13,081 nucleotides of DNA from Myxococcales bacterium. GTDB lineage: Bacteria; Myxococcota; Polyangia; Polyangiales; Polyangiaceae. Shown here piece by piece: positions 6,695-12,669 of the stretch. Position numbers and translations under genes: made by a program. The stretch lies in the NCBI GenBank assembly GCA_020430865.1, contig JAGQIY010001509.1, positions 1 through 13,081 on the forward strand, written 5' to 3'. Numbering within the stretch: position 1 is the first letter of the stretch; every line of letters begins with the position of its first letter. The notes under the pieces are model-generated. The model was not told the DNA's origin, ran no database searches, and saw only the letters and a program-made list of their open reading frames with translations.

Positions 6695-8200
6695 TCAGCT
6701 GCGGCCGAACAGACCCCGCGCCAGTGTCGGGCGCTTGGTCATGCCGAGCACCGCGGCGACGCGGATGCTCGGCTCGAGGGCGTGGGGGTTGGTGTAGACG
6801 CCACCGTGGACCTGGATCTCGCCGAGACGACGCGCACGCTCGGGCGGTGCTGTCCCGCTCGCCAGGCAGCGTTGGTTCGCGACGGCGTTCGGGTTCAGCA
6901 GGTCATGCAGCATGAGCAACGTCGAGAGGGCTCGGGTTGTTTCTGGGCGGAAAATCTCGATGCCGAAGGCGGGCGCGCCTTCGAAGGCCGCCTCGAACAG
7001 CGGATGAGCCAGGGAGCGGGTGCGGGTGATCCCGGCGACGTTGGCGCTCACGGTGAGCGGGCGCCGCTCGCCCTCGAAGCTCGAGCCGTCGAGGGCATAC
7101 ACCTCGGCAGCCAGCAGCTTCGCCACGTACTGGGCCGCCTGGTAGCTCACGCCCTGGATCGACACCACGGCCTTGGCGGTGCGAACGTCCTGGTGGCGCT
7201 CGTGGCCGTGGCTCAGCATACCGCTCCGCCGGAGCGCGCTCTGCCACAGCGGAGGCTGCGCGCGGCGACGCTCGGTCAGATCGACGCAGCCGTCCCGCAC
7301 CTGGCTCGGCGTGGTTGGAGAGATCCACAGGGAAATAGACCGCAGGGAGCCCTCGGGCAGGCTGCGTGCGATGCCGTTCATGGTGGAGGCGAGGCGCCAC
7401 TCCTGACTCTCGCCAGCCGCGTACGCGTACAGGCCGAGGTGCAGCGGTTCGCCGTCTGCGAACTCCAGCAGCGTCTGCTTGCAGCGCAGCGGGTCGAGCA
7501 GCAGATCGCTGCCGCCCGAGACGTACGAGAGCTCTCCGCCCGGCAGCTGCTCGGGGCTTGGAGACCGCAGATCCAACCACAGGACCTTGGCGCCCGCTTC
7601 CAGCAGGAAGCGGGTCGGCGCCAGCTCCGCTGCGGCGCCGAGCAGCGCGAAGCGCTGCCCGCCAAGCTCGATGCGTCCGGCATTGGCGAGGGCATAGTCG
7701 CCGATCCACGCCAGCGCGTCGCCTGCAGCCTGCGTCATCAGGCCGCGCCCCACGAGCAGACTTGCCAGCTCACCCAGCTCCGCGGCGCCGTAGTTGCGGC
7801 CTGCGAACGGCACCTGAGGCGCGAGGCCCTTGGAGCTTCTCCCCCGCAACCGCTCGAGGCTGAAGGCATGCCCATCGCCCCCGAGGTAGTCACCGAAGGA
7901 CCGAGACTCGCTCGCGTCGCGCGGGCGGTACACCAGGCCGGCCTGGGTGCCCTGAACGACGCATCGCGCGATATCGGTGCGGCGCGGGGAGGCGCAGCGT
8001 ACGGCTTCGAAGCGTGCCAGTTCGTCGCCGAAGCGCGCGCGGAAGCGCGCCGGATCGGGGCTGAGCCGCGCAGCAGAGAGCTCATGAGGGAACGCGCGCA
8101 CTGATTCCGTGAGGATATGATGCAGGAAGCCGGATCCGCTGCTGCCTTCGGGGAGGTTGACACCGGGGGCGACGGGCTTGGTCTTGGAGGCTGTTCCCAT
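6695..8200 (-). CDS. Uncharacterised 501-aa protein with a Rossmann-like segment
   Basis: A 501-residue protein with no signal peptide or clear membrane helix, so probably cytoplasmic. I cannot name its family. Residues 181-212 (QRFALLGAAAELAPTRFLLEAGAKVLWLDLR) have the strand-glycine-helix-strand-acid pattern of a Rossmann nucleotide-binding fold, with Asp210 at the end of the second strand. The Gly spacing departs from the usual GxGxxG. Later stretches look like further strands and loops: SLRSISLWISPTTPSQV (285-301), a His-rich HGHERHQDV (331-339), AKAVVSIQGVSYQAAQYVAK (342-361) and EIQVHGGVYTNPHALEP (461-477). Even composition along the whole length suggests a real, folded protein. The ATG has no good Shine-Dalgarno. 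It lies 217 bp behind the TerB-like gene and 86 bp before the ferritin-like gene. It could be a dehydrogenase-like enzyme, but no catalytic motif decides this. Confidence 0.75.
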   Translation of the reverse strand: MGTASKTKPVAPGVNLPEGSSGSGFLHHILTESVRAFPHELSAARLSPDPARFRARFGDELARFEAVRCASPRRTDIARCVVQGTQAGLVYRPRDASESRSFGDYLGGDGHAFSLERLRGRSSKGLAPQVPFAGRNYGAAELGELASLLVGRGLMTQAAGDALAWIGDYALANAGRIELGGQRFALLGAAAELAPTRFLLEAGAKVLWLDLRSPSPEQLPGGELSYVSGGSDLLLDPLRCKQTLLEFADGEPLHLGLYAYAAGESQEWRLASTMNGIARSLPEGSLRSISLWISPTTPSQVRDGCVDLTERRRAQPPLWQSALRRSGMLSHGHERHQDVRTAKAVVSIQGVSYQAAQYVAKLLAAEVYALDGSSFEGERRPLTVSANVAGITRTRSLAHPLFEAAFEGAPAFGIEIFRPETTRALSTLLMLHDLLNPNAVANQRCLASGTAPPERARRLGEIQVHGGVYTNPHALEPSIRVAAVLGMTKRPTLARGLFGRS

Positions 8201-8278
8201 GCGGGCTTGGGGTAACAGAAACGCGGCGCCCAGGGTAGCGACCTCGAGAGTGACTGCTGCTGCGATCTGCGTAGCGTC

Positions 8279-8310
8279 GCTCTACAGAGCTGGTTCTGAA
8301 CGGAGGTTCT
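8279..8310. promoter_or_regulatory. Dyad and direct repeats upstream of the Rossmann-like gene
   Basis: The 217-bp gap before the Rossmann-like gene holds an inverted repeat GCTCT-AC-AGAGC at 8279-8290 and, directly beside it, a direct repeat GGTTCT at 8292-8297 and 8305-8310. They lie about 80-110 bp upstream of the start at 8200, a reasonable place for an operator or promoter. A sigma54-like TGGC...TGC on the minus strand has one base too few between its elements. Confidence 0.25.
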
Positions 8311-8340
8311 ACGGCTTTTCTGCAGTGTGTAGCCAGCGTG

Positions 8341-8353
8341 CCTCACCCCCAAA
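8341..8353 (-). repeat. Dispersed G-rich repeat, copy 2 (inverted)
   Basis: CCTCACCCCCAAA is the reverse complement of TTTGGGGGTGAGG, shared with the copies at 2647-2663 and 10646-10662. It lies in the noncoding gap after the TerB-like gene. Confidence 0.5.
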
Positions 8354-8363
8354 AGCCCTGGGG
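8347..8363 (-). terminator. Weak hairpin downstream of the TerB-like gene
   Basis: CCCCA-N7-TGGGG can form a GC-rich 5-bp stem about 55 bases after the stop at 8418 on the minus strand. No T-run follows, so it would not be a classical intrinsic terminator. It overlaps one copy of the G-rich repeat described in the findings. Confidence 0.25.
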
Positions 8364-8417
8364 AAATGTGTCGGACGCCGTGCGAATGCGCTTGCCGAGC
8401 TGCTGGTTCAACCAGAA

Positions 8418-8936
8418 TCAACCGAACAACGTATCGACGACTTCGCGCAGCAAGCTCTGAGACTCATCGGCGTCGAGCTCGAGGGCGCTGGCCAGGGAGT
8501 CGATGGCGGCGGCTTCGGCGTGAGCGACGTGATCGTCCACGAACGCCACACCGGCGGCGAGCCGGAAGGCGAAGGTGCGCCCGTCGGGGGTCTGGATGCG
8601 ACGCGCGGCATCGTGCATGCGCGCGCTCCAGCCTTCTTGCTCCAGGGATTCGTTGAGCTGGTTCAGCTTGCTGCCCAGCTCGAGCCCGTCGACTGCGTGC
8701 ATGTCGGCGACGGCCTGGATGGAGCCAGCCAGCTGCTCCAGCTCTTCATCGGAGATCTCGCCGTCGACCGCGGCCATCAAGAACATCAGCTCGAGCGTGG
8801 CTTCGAACTCGTTGGCCAAGGTCTGCTCATCGCTCGACAGCTCCGCCGCGGGCTGCAGGCTCTTGGCGTGAGCCTGGGCGGCTTCACGGGCACTGACACC
8901 AGAGGCGAGCTTCTTCAGACGAATGTCGAGATCCAT
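8418..8936 (-). CDS. TerB-like protein (172 aa)
   Basis: A soluble, acidic, all-helical protein. LMFLMAAVDGEISDEELEQLAGSI (about 50-73) is the helix-DGxIsxeE-helix pattern of TerB/tellurite-resistance-like domains. A second related half follows (LAAGVAFVDDHVAHAEAAAIDSLASALELDADESQSLLREV, about 127-166), giving the usual two-part fold. These acidic helical proteins bind metal ions or partner proteins; most family members are not shown to act on tellurite, and no other ter genes are in the window. The start at 8936 gives a compact domain; the open frame continues upstream to 9311, but that part has low-quality composition and overlaps the divergent promoter region. The next gene on this strand is 217 bp away. 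Confidence 0.75.
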   Translation of the reverse strand: MDLDIRLKKLASGVSAREAAQAHAKSLQPAAELSSDEQTLANEFEATLELMFLMAAVDGEISDEELEQLAGSIQAVADMHAVDGLELGSKLNQLNESLEQEGWSARMHDAARRIQTPDGRTFAFRLAAGVAFVDDHVAHAEAAAIDSLASALELDADESQSLLREVVDTLFG

Positions 8937-9027
8937 GGCGCGAGAGCATAGCGGTCGCGCCGATCCTTGGCGACGGTCGGCGAACAGGCTGCGGATGGCC
9001 GCTCGAGTCAGGGAGCGCTGACCGGAC

Positions 9028-9039
9028 TTTCCCTGGAAA
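9028..9039. promoter_or_regulatory. Dyad in the divergent TerB-like/DUF420 spacer
   Basis: TTTCC-CT-GGAAA is a perfect interrupted palindrome in the 196-bp spacer between the TerB-like gene (minus) and the DUF420 gene (plus). It is one of the few AT-richer spots there and could be an operator serving either gene. No convincing -35/-10 pair was found around it. Confidence 0.25.
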
Positions 9040-9132
9040 AAGCGCCGGCTCGGCCAGGTCTGACGGGGCGCGTTGTCGCAGCGGAGCGCGCACGGATTGC
9101 CGAACCGACGGCCCGGGGCTACCTCTGGCTTC

Positions 9133-9684
9133 GTGTCCAGCGCCAACCCTGCCTCCGCAAGCGTCCAGCAAGAGCCGCCCGCGACCAAGTGGGTCGTCGC
9201 CGGGCTGACCGTCTTCGTCTGCGTCGCCGTGGTCGTCGTGCTGTACGCGTTCCCGGGGCGCACCTCGCCGGGACACCCCGGCATCCTGCCGACGATCAAC
9301 GCGTTGCTCAACGGGAGCGCGGCGGTGTTCCTGGGGCTGGGGTTCTACTTCATCAAGCAGAAGAACCGCCTCGCCCACAAGCGCAGCATGCTGACGGCGT
9401 TCGTGCTCTCGAGCGTGTTTCTGGTCACCTACCTCCTGCACCACGCGCAGGTGGGGAGCGTTCCCTTTCAGGGTACGGGTGCCGTGCGGATGATCTACTT
9501 CGCCTTCCTGATCCCCCACGTGTTGCTGGCGACGGTGGTGGTGCCCCTGGCGCTGTTCACGATCTACCGCGGCTGGACCAATCGCATCGAGAAGCATCGC
9601 AAGGTCGCGCGCTGGGCGTTCCCGATCTGGATGTACGTGTCGGTGAGCGGCGTGATCGTGTACTTCATGCTCTACCACCTGTGA
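9133..9684 (+). CDS. DUF420 (YozB/CtaM-type) membrane protein
   Basis: A 183-residue inner-membrane protein with about five membrane segments (roughly 19-39, 52-73, 84-102, 120-144 and 160-181). The DUF420 pattern is clear: INALLNGSAAVFLGLGF (55-71), LAHKRSML (80-87), TYLLHHAQVG (99-108), IPHVLLA (127-133) and KHRKVARWAFPIWMYVSVSGVIVYFMLY (154-181). Conserved histidines at 82, 103/104, 129 and 155 sit near membrane edges. CtaM, a Staphylococcus aureus member, is needed for a heme-copper terminal oxidase, so a role in oxidase assembly is likely by family; no cytochrome oxidase genes are in this window. I chose the GTG at 9133, which starts a short disordered N-terminus; a TTG at 9073 would add 20 residues. 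Neither start has a clear Shine-Dalgarno. It is divergent from the TerB-like gene. Confidence 0.85.
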   Translation: MSSANPASASVQQEPPATKWVVAGLTVFVCVAVVVVLYAFPGRTSPGHPGILPTINALLNGSAAVFLGLGFYFIKQKNRLAHKRSMLTAFVLSSVFLVTYLLHHAQVGSVPFQGTGAVRMIYFAFLIPHVLLATVVVPLALFTIYRGWTNRIEKHRKVARWAFPIWMYVSVSGVIVYFMLYHL

Positions 9685-9706
9685 GCTGAGCGCTGGCGAG
9701 CTGAAC

Positions 9707-10606
9707 CTAGGAGCTGGCTGTGTGGACGCGGCGCACGGCGTCGGCGATGGGGCCGGGCACCTCTTCCTGGAGGAAATGCCCCGCGTCGGTCCAGGTGAAG
9801 CGCGCCTTGGGTAGCTGTCGCTCGAGGTGGCGACCGACGGAGCCGAGCACCGGATCGCGCTTACCCCAGACGACGTCGATCGGGCCCTCGAAGCCCAGCA
9901 CCAGCTCCTGGCAGTGGCCCAGGGGCTCGACCGACGGATGGTCCAGGCCGTCGGGGACCATGCGCGCCAGCGCCAGGGGCGCGACGCGATCCGCGTGTTT
10001 CCGTAGGGGATAGCGATACGCGCGCTTGATCTCTCCGGAGATGCTCTTGCGGTCGCCCTGCACCTGATGCATCCCGATCTCCGGGAAGCCCAGCCGGCCG
10101 AACACGAAGTCGCTGACCAGCGGCAACCGCGCGAAGCGGTGGAACGTGGTCGGCTTGAACTCCGGGCGGGGCGGGCCGATCACGGTGTTCAAGATCACGA
10201 GCCCGGTCATGCGCCGTGGTCGGTCGGCGAGGGCGCGCAGGCCGATCGGGCCGCCCCAGTCCTGCCCGACGAAGATCAGATCCTCGAGCTCGAGCTGATC
10301 GATCAGCGAGCCGAGCCACGAGGCGTGATGATCCAGCTGGTGGGCGAGGGCATCGACGGGCTTGTCCGAGAAGCCGAGTCCGATCAGGTCCGGCATGATC
10401 AGCCGCAGCGGCTCCCCCGCGAGCTCTGACGCGACCTTGCGATACAGGTAGCCCCAGGTCGGGTTGCCGTGGAGCAACAGGACCGGCCGCCCGCGGCCCT
10501 GCTCCATGACGTGCATCCGGTAGCCGCCCACCTGGACGCGGTAGCGCTTGAACGGGACTTGAGGCTCGAGCCAGGTCGGCAGCGTCGGAGGCGGAAGCTC
10601 GTTCAC
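9707..10606 (-). CDS. Alpha/beta hydrolase, haloalkane dehalogenase/OleB-like
   Basis: A 299-residue soluble hydrolase. HGNPTW (46-51) contributes the oxyanion region and Asn48. GQDWGG (114-119) carries the nucleophile Asp116 and Trp117. Asp251 in WGKRDPVLG is the likely acid and His277 in DAGHFLQEE the base. IGLGFSDKP (75-83) is also typical. An Asp-nucleophile/Asp-acid triad combined with an Asn/Trp pair is the layout described for haloalkane dehalogenase subfamily III; relatives include OleB beta-lactone decarboxylases of long-chain olefin synthesis. An Asp nucleophile rules out an ordinary serine esterase. Substrate cannot be decided from sequence. The start is GTG. It is divergent from an extended SDR gene with a 77-bp shared spacer. 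Its stop is 22 bp from the convergent stop of the DUF420 gene. Confidence 0.87.
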   Translation of the reverse strand: MNELPPPTLPTWLEPQVPFKRYRVQVGGYRMHVMEQGRGRPVLLLHGNPTWGYLYRKVASELAGEPLRLIMPDLIGLGFSDKPVDALAHQLDHHASWLGSLIDQLELEDLIFVGQDWGGPIGLRALADRPRRMTGLVILNTVIGPPRPEFKPTTFHRFARLPLVSDFVFGRLGFPEIGMHQVQGDRKSISGEIKRAYRYPLRKHADRVAPLALARMVPDGLDHPSVEPLGHCQELVLGFEGPIDVVWGKRDPVLGSVGRHLERQLPKARFTWTDAGHFLQEEVPGPIADAVRRVHTASS

Positions 10607-10622
10607 GGCGTCACTCTACTGG

Positions 10623-10645
10623 ATCCGCAGCCCTCCAGGGCGGAT
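10623..10645. promoter_or_regulatory. Dyad in the divergent hydrolase/SDR spacer
   Basis: ATCCGC at 10623-10628 and GCGGAT at 10640-10645 are exact inverted repeats, with a second nested pair CCCT-CC-AGGG at 10631-10640. The dyad is in the 77-bp spacer between two divergent starts (10606 and 10684), so one bound regulator could control both genes. A TTTGGGGGTGAG repeat copy begins three bases after it. Confidence 0.4.
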
Positions 10646-10662
10646 GGTTTGGGGGTGAGGGG
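10646..10662 (+). repeat. Dispersed G-rich repeat, copy 3
   Basis: Identical over 17 bases to 2647-2663. It lies in the spacer between the divergent hydrolase and SDR genes, a short distance before the SDR start. Confidence 0.6.
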
Positions 10663-10683
10663 TGATGTGTTAGGACCTGCGGC

Positions 10684-11649
10684 GTGACGTCTTCCAGCGG
10701 GGTGCAAGCGGATGAGGCCGTCGCCGCGAGGCGGGTCGCGGTGACTGGCGCCTCGGGGTTCGTGGGCTCGCACATCGCGCTCGAGCTGGTGCGCGCGGGC
10801 GCGGAGGCGATCGGGGTGGTGCGCAGCCCGCACAAGGCCGGCTGGCTCGAGAGCCGGGGCGTGGCGCTTCGCCGCGCGGATCTAGCCGAGATCGAGGCCA
10901 TGGCCGAGGCCTTCGAGGGTTGCGACGTGGTGGTCGCCAACGCTGCGCTCGGTTCGAACCAGGGCACTCTCGACGAGCTGGTGCGCGCGAACACCAGCGG
11001 CGTGAAGAATACGCTGGCCGCCGCTGCGAACGCGGGGATTCGGCGCGTGATCTACATCTCGAGCGTCGCCGTCTACCAGAACCGCCCGCTGCGCTGGCAG
11101 ACGGAGGAGTCGCCGCGCTTCGACACTGACGCTGTTGCCGCGGGGAGACGGCAGCGGTCGGTGAGCGATCTGACGACGGACTGGCGCTACGCGCACAGCA
11201 AGGCGCTGGCGGAGGATCTGGCCTGGAGCGAGTCCGAGCGCCTGGGGCTCCAGCTGACTAGCCTGCGCCCGGGGCCGGTCTACGGCTCTCGCGACCCGAA
11301 GCTGATGCCGCGCCTGCTCAGGCGTCTGAAATTGCCAGTCTTGCCGCTCCCGCGCGTGGGGATGCCGCTGGTGCACGCGGCCGACGTGGCGCTGGCCGTG
11401 ATCGGCGCGCTGAAGAACCCGCGAAGCATCGGCGAAGCGTACAACCTGAGCGGCCCGCCGACGCCACTGCCCGAGGTGTTTCGAGAGCTCGTACGCCAGG
11501 GCGCGGCGCCTGGTCGCCGGCCGGTCATCTTGAGCTTCCCGCTACCGATCTGGGTTGGCTTCGACACCAGCAAGGCCGAACGCGACTTGGGGTTTCGAGC
11601 TCGCAGCCTGCGAGAGGGCTTCGCGGAGGCCTTGAACGAGCCAGCCTAG
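10684..11649 (+). CDS. Extended SDR (NAD-dependent epimerase/dehydratase family)
   Basis: A 321-residue soluble oxidoreductase. TGASGFVG (21-28) is the dinucleotide-binding motif of extended short-chain dehydrogenases. Ser126/Ser127 (YISSVAVY), Tyr169 and Lys173 (YAHSK) form the catalytic set, and LRPGPVYGSRDPKLMPRLLR (194-213) is the usual substrate-side segment. These enzymes act on nucleotide sugars, steroids, 3-keto acids or related alcohols; the substrate cannot be read here. One possibility is a 2-alkyl-3-oxoalkanoate reductase like OleD, because an OleB-like hydrolase is encoded divergently, but OleA and OleC genes are absent from the window. The GTG start at 10684 is preceded by AGGA 8 bases upstream, which supports it. 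A 14-bp palindrome lies directly at the stop codon. Confidence 0.88.
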   Translation: MTSSSGVQADEAVAARRVAVTGASGFVGSHIALELVRAGAEAIGVVRSPHKAGWLESRGVALRRADLAEIEAMAEAFEGCDVVVANAALGSNQGTLDELVRANTSGVKNTLAAAANAGIRRVIYISSVAVYQNRPLRWQTEESPRFDTDAVAAGRRQRSVSDLTTDWRYAHSKALAEDLAWSESERLGLQLTSLRPGPVYGSRDPKLMPRLLRRLKLPVLPLPRVGMPLVHAADVALAVIGALKNPRSIGEAYNLSGPPTPLPEVFRELVRQGAAPGRRPVILSFPLPIWVGFDTSKAERDLGFRARSLREGFAEALNEPA

Positions 11650-11662
11650 ATCCGCGCGGATC
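11649..11662. other. 14-bp perfect palindrome at the SDR stop codon
   Basis: GATCCGCGCGGATC is fully self-complementary and begins on the last base of the SDR stop codon. In RNA it could form only a small hairpin with no proper loop. It may be a protein site or part of a transcript end together with the hairpin at 11686-11700. Confidence 0.3.
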
Positions 11663-11685
11663 AGCACGCAGGCTGCTGGAGAAGG

Positions 11686-11700
11686 CAGTCTTGCAGACTG
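11686..11700. terminator. Hairpin between convergent SDR and lipoprotein genes
   Basis: CAGTCT-TGC-AGACTG is a perfect 6-bp stem with a 3-base loop in the 83-bp gap between the convergent ends at 11649 and 11733. The position suits a bidirectional terminator, but no T-run follows on either strand. Confidence 0.4.
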
Positions 11701-11732
11701 AACGACTGCGTTGGTAACGCGCGTGGCTGGCG

Positions 11733-11978
11733 CTACTTTGCGACGCAGCTCGAAAAGTCGCGGACCTGCTTGGAGCCGAGGCCCTTCGAGATGCTGATGG
11801 TCCCGGTGCAGTGCGCATCCTCCTTGTCGGCCGTGTACTTGAAGCCATCGCCCGCCTTGGTCACGGTGATGTTGGTGTAGCCCTTCGCCTCGAGCTCTTG
11901 CCTGGCGTCAGCTTCCGAGACGCATCCGGCGACGCTCAACGAGACGACGGCGATGACAGCGAACATTCCTCGAGACAC
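11733..11978 (-). CDS. Small lipoprotein (81 aa)
   Basis: An 81-residue exported lipoprotein. The signal MSRGMFAVIAVVSLSVAGC has a lipobox (VAGC) ending at Cys19, leaving a mature protein of 63 residues. The mature part (ARQELEAKGYTNITVTKAGDGFKYTADKEDAHCTGTISIS...) begins with a helix and continues as two or three beta strands with two further cysteines (HCTG and SSCVAK), which could pair. I do not recognise a named family. GGGAGGGG lies 6 bases before the GTG, a good Shine-Dalgarno that fixes the start. A CCCAGG-N2-CCTGGG dyad lies 17 bp before the start. Another lipoprotein gene ends 80 bp upstream on the same strand, so they may be cotranscribed. Confidence 0.82.
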   Translation of the reverse strand: MSRGMFAVIAVVSLSVAGCVSEADARQELEAKGYTNITVTKAGDGFKYTADKEDAHCTGTISISKGLGSKQVRDFSSCVAK

Positions 11979-11994
11979 GGTGTTCCCCTCCCAT

Positions 11995-12008
11995 CCCAGG
12001 GACCTGGG
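11995..12008. promoter_or_regulatory. Dyad CCCAGG-N2-CCTGGG upstream of a lipoprotein gene
   Basis: CCCAGG-GA-CCTGGG is a perfect interrupted palindrome in the 80-bp gap between the two lipoprotein genes, just upstream of the Shine-Dalgarno of the 81-residue lipoprotein. The same half-sites and spacing occur at 66-79. It could be an operator or a leader hairpin. Confidence 0.35.
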
Positions 12009-12058
12009 TTGAACTCACACCCCAGCCTCCTTGCCGCGCGATGTCAAGGTCGGCGCGG

Positions 12059-12448
12059 TCAGTAGTCCGCGCAGCAGTCGTCGGGGCGATGGTCATCGCA
12101 CTCGAGCTGCTCCGGCACGCTCCAGTTGCGCTTGAAGCAGCTTGGCTGGCAGCTCTTGACGGTGGCTTCGAAGCGCGTTGACTGCTGCATGCTGAAGCCG
12201 TCTTCGCAGCCCATCTCGTCGCGCGCCATGGGGGCGCGGCCCTGGCAAGCGTCGGCGGAGACGCAGGCCAGGCAGGTGCAGCCGACGCGGGCCAGGGACG
12301 CGCCGGGCTTGAAATAGGTCGGCGGTGTGTAGGTCGGCTGTTCGCCGCCGCCCGATGCGCAGCCACCAAGGGCGGTGCCGCTCACCCCCAAACCCAGCAA
12401 GCAGAGCGCGTAGAACGAACGAAACAGGGTTTGACGCGGTGAGTCCAT
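12059..12448 (-). CDS. Cysteine-rich lipoprotein (129 aa)
   Basis: A 129-residue exported lipoprotein. The signal (MDSPRQTLFRSFYALCLLGLGVSGTALGGC) has a lipobox LGGC ending at Cys30. A Gly/Pro/Tyr-rich linker follows. The rest holds ten more cysteines: GCTCLAC, DACQG, GCEDG, SCQPSC, ECDDH and DCCADY. Ten is an even number and would allow five disulfides in the periplasm or at the surface. I recognise no named family. The protein ends only 11 residues after the ECDD motif with an acidic DDCCADY. No clear Shine-Dalgarno precedes the ATG. Its 5' end is 149 bp from the hsp20 sigma54 promoter, which points the other way. Confidence 0.78.
   Translation of the reverse strand: MDSPRQTLFRSFYALCLLGLGVSGTALGGCASGGGEQPTYTPPTYFKPGASLARVGCTCLACVSADACQGRAPMARDEMGCEDGFSMQQSTRFEATVKSCQPSCFKRNWSVPEQLECDDHRPDDCCADY
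12381..12395 (-). repeat. Dispersed G-rich repeat, copy 4 (inverted)
   Basis: CTCACCCCCAAACCC is the exact reverse complement of GGGTTTGGGGGTGAG. It lies inside the signal-peptide coding part of the Cys-rich lipoprotein gene, where it encodes GLGVS. Confidence 0.5.
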
Positions 12449-12515
12449 GGTGCGGCGCGGAGAGGTTAGCAGCTCCGACCCGACTACCGCGCTCGGCCTT
12501 GGGTGATGGGGTCAA

Positions 12516-12527
12516 GCCGTCCACGGC
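12516..12527. promoter_or_regulatory. Dyad upstream of the hsp20 sigma54 promoter
   Basis: GCCGT-CC-ACGGC is a perfect interrupted palindrome about 70 bp before the -24 element. Activators of sigma54 polymerase usually bind dyads about 80-150 bp upstream of the start, so it is a candidate activator site. Nothing else in the sequence confirms it. Confidence 0.3.
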
Positions 12528-12596
12528 GGGGTGTCATGGCGTCGACGCTGGGCTCGGGTCTCGGGTGAGCAGCCGCGACTTCCGACTACGTCGAGC

Positions 12597-12612
12597 TGGC
12601 CCCGATGTTGCA
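12597..12612 (+). promoter_or_regulatory. Sigma54 (-24/-12) promoter for hsp20
   Basis: TGGCCCC-GATG-TTGCA matches the sigma54 consensus TGGCACG-N4-TTGCA: GG and GC are present with exact spacing and the -12 element is perfect. Transcription would start near 12623, giving a leader of about 47 bases before the ATG at 12670. It points toward hsp20 and lies in a noncoding gap, which makes chance unlikely. It implies activation by an NtrC-type ATPase. Confidence 0.75.
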
Positions 12613-12627
12613 CAAGCCAGAGTGTCC

Positions 12628-12667
12628 GCTCGGATGAGCCGAGCCTGCCAGTCAGAAAGAGCCGAGC
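12628..12667 (+). promoter_or_regulatory. Alternative-pairing leader of hsp20 mRNA
   Basis: GCTCGG (12628-12633) can pair with CCGAGC at 12639-12644 (6-bp stem, loop ATGAG) or with the identical CCGAGC at 12662-12667, three bases before the ATG. The two targets are within an exact 10-base direct repeat GAGCCGAGCC at 12636-12645 and 12659-12668. The first fold leaves the purine-rich AGAAAGAG before the start free; the second would enclose it. This could be a temperature- or protein-responsive leader; it is inference from base pairing only. Confidence 0.4.
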
Positions 12668-12669
12668 CC

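Noticed and set aside
6668..8104. 478-residue + strand frame opposite the Rossmann-like gene
   Set aside because: Composition (Gln/Arg/Ala-rich, no hydrophobic core pattern) is that of an antisense shadow; the minus-strand frame reads like a folded protein.
8320..8340. Minus-strand TGGC...TGCA resembling a sigma54 promoter before the Rossmann-like gene
   Set aside because: Spacing between GG and GC is one base short, which normally abolishes sigma54 recognition.
8937..9311. Upstream extension of the TerB-like protein
   Set aside because: No domain in the added part, and it would cover the whole divergent spacer and the start of the DUF420 gene.
11724..11743. TGGC...TTTGC resembling a sigma54 promoter
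   Set aside because: GG and GC are one base too close, and it lies between convergent gene ends where no promoter is needed.
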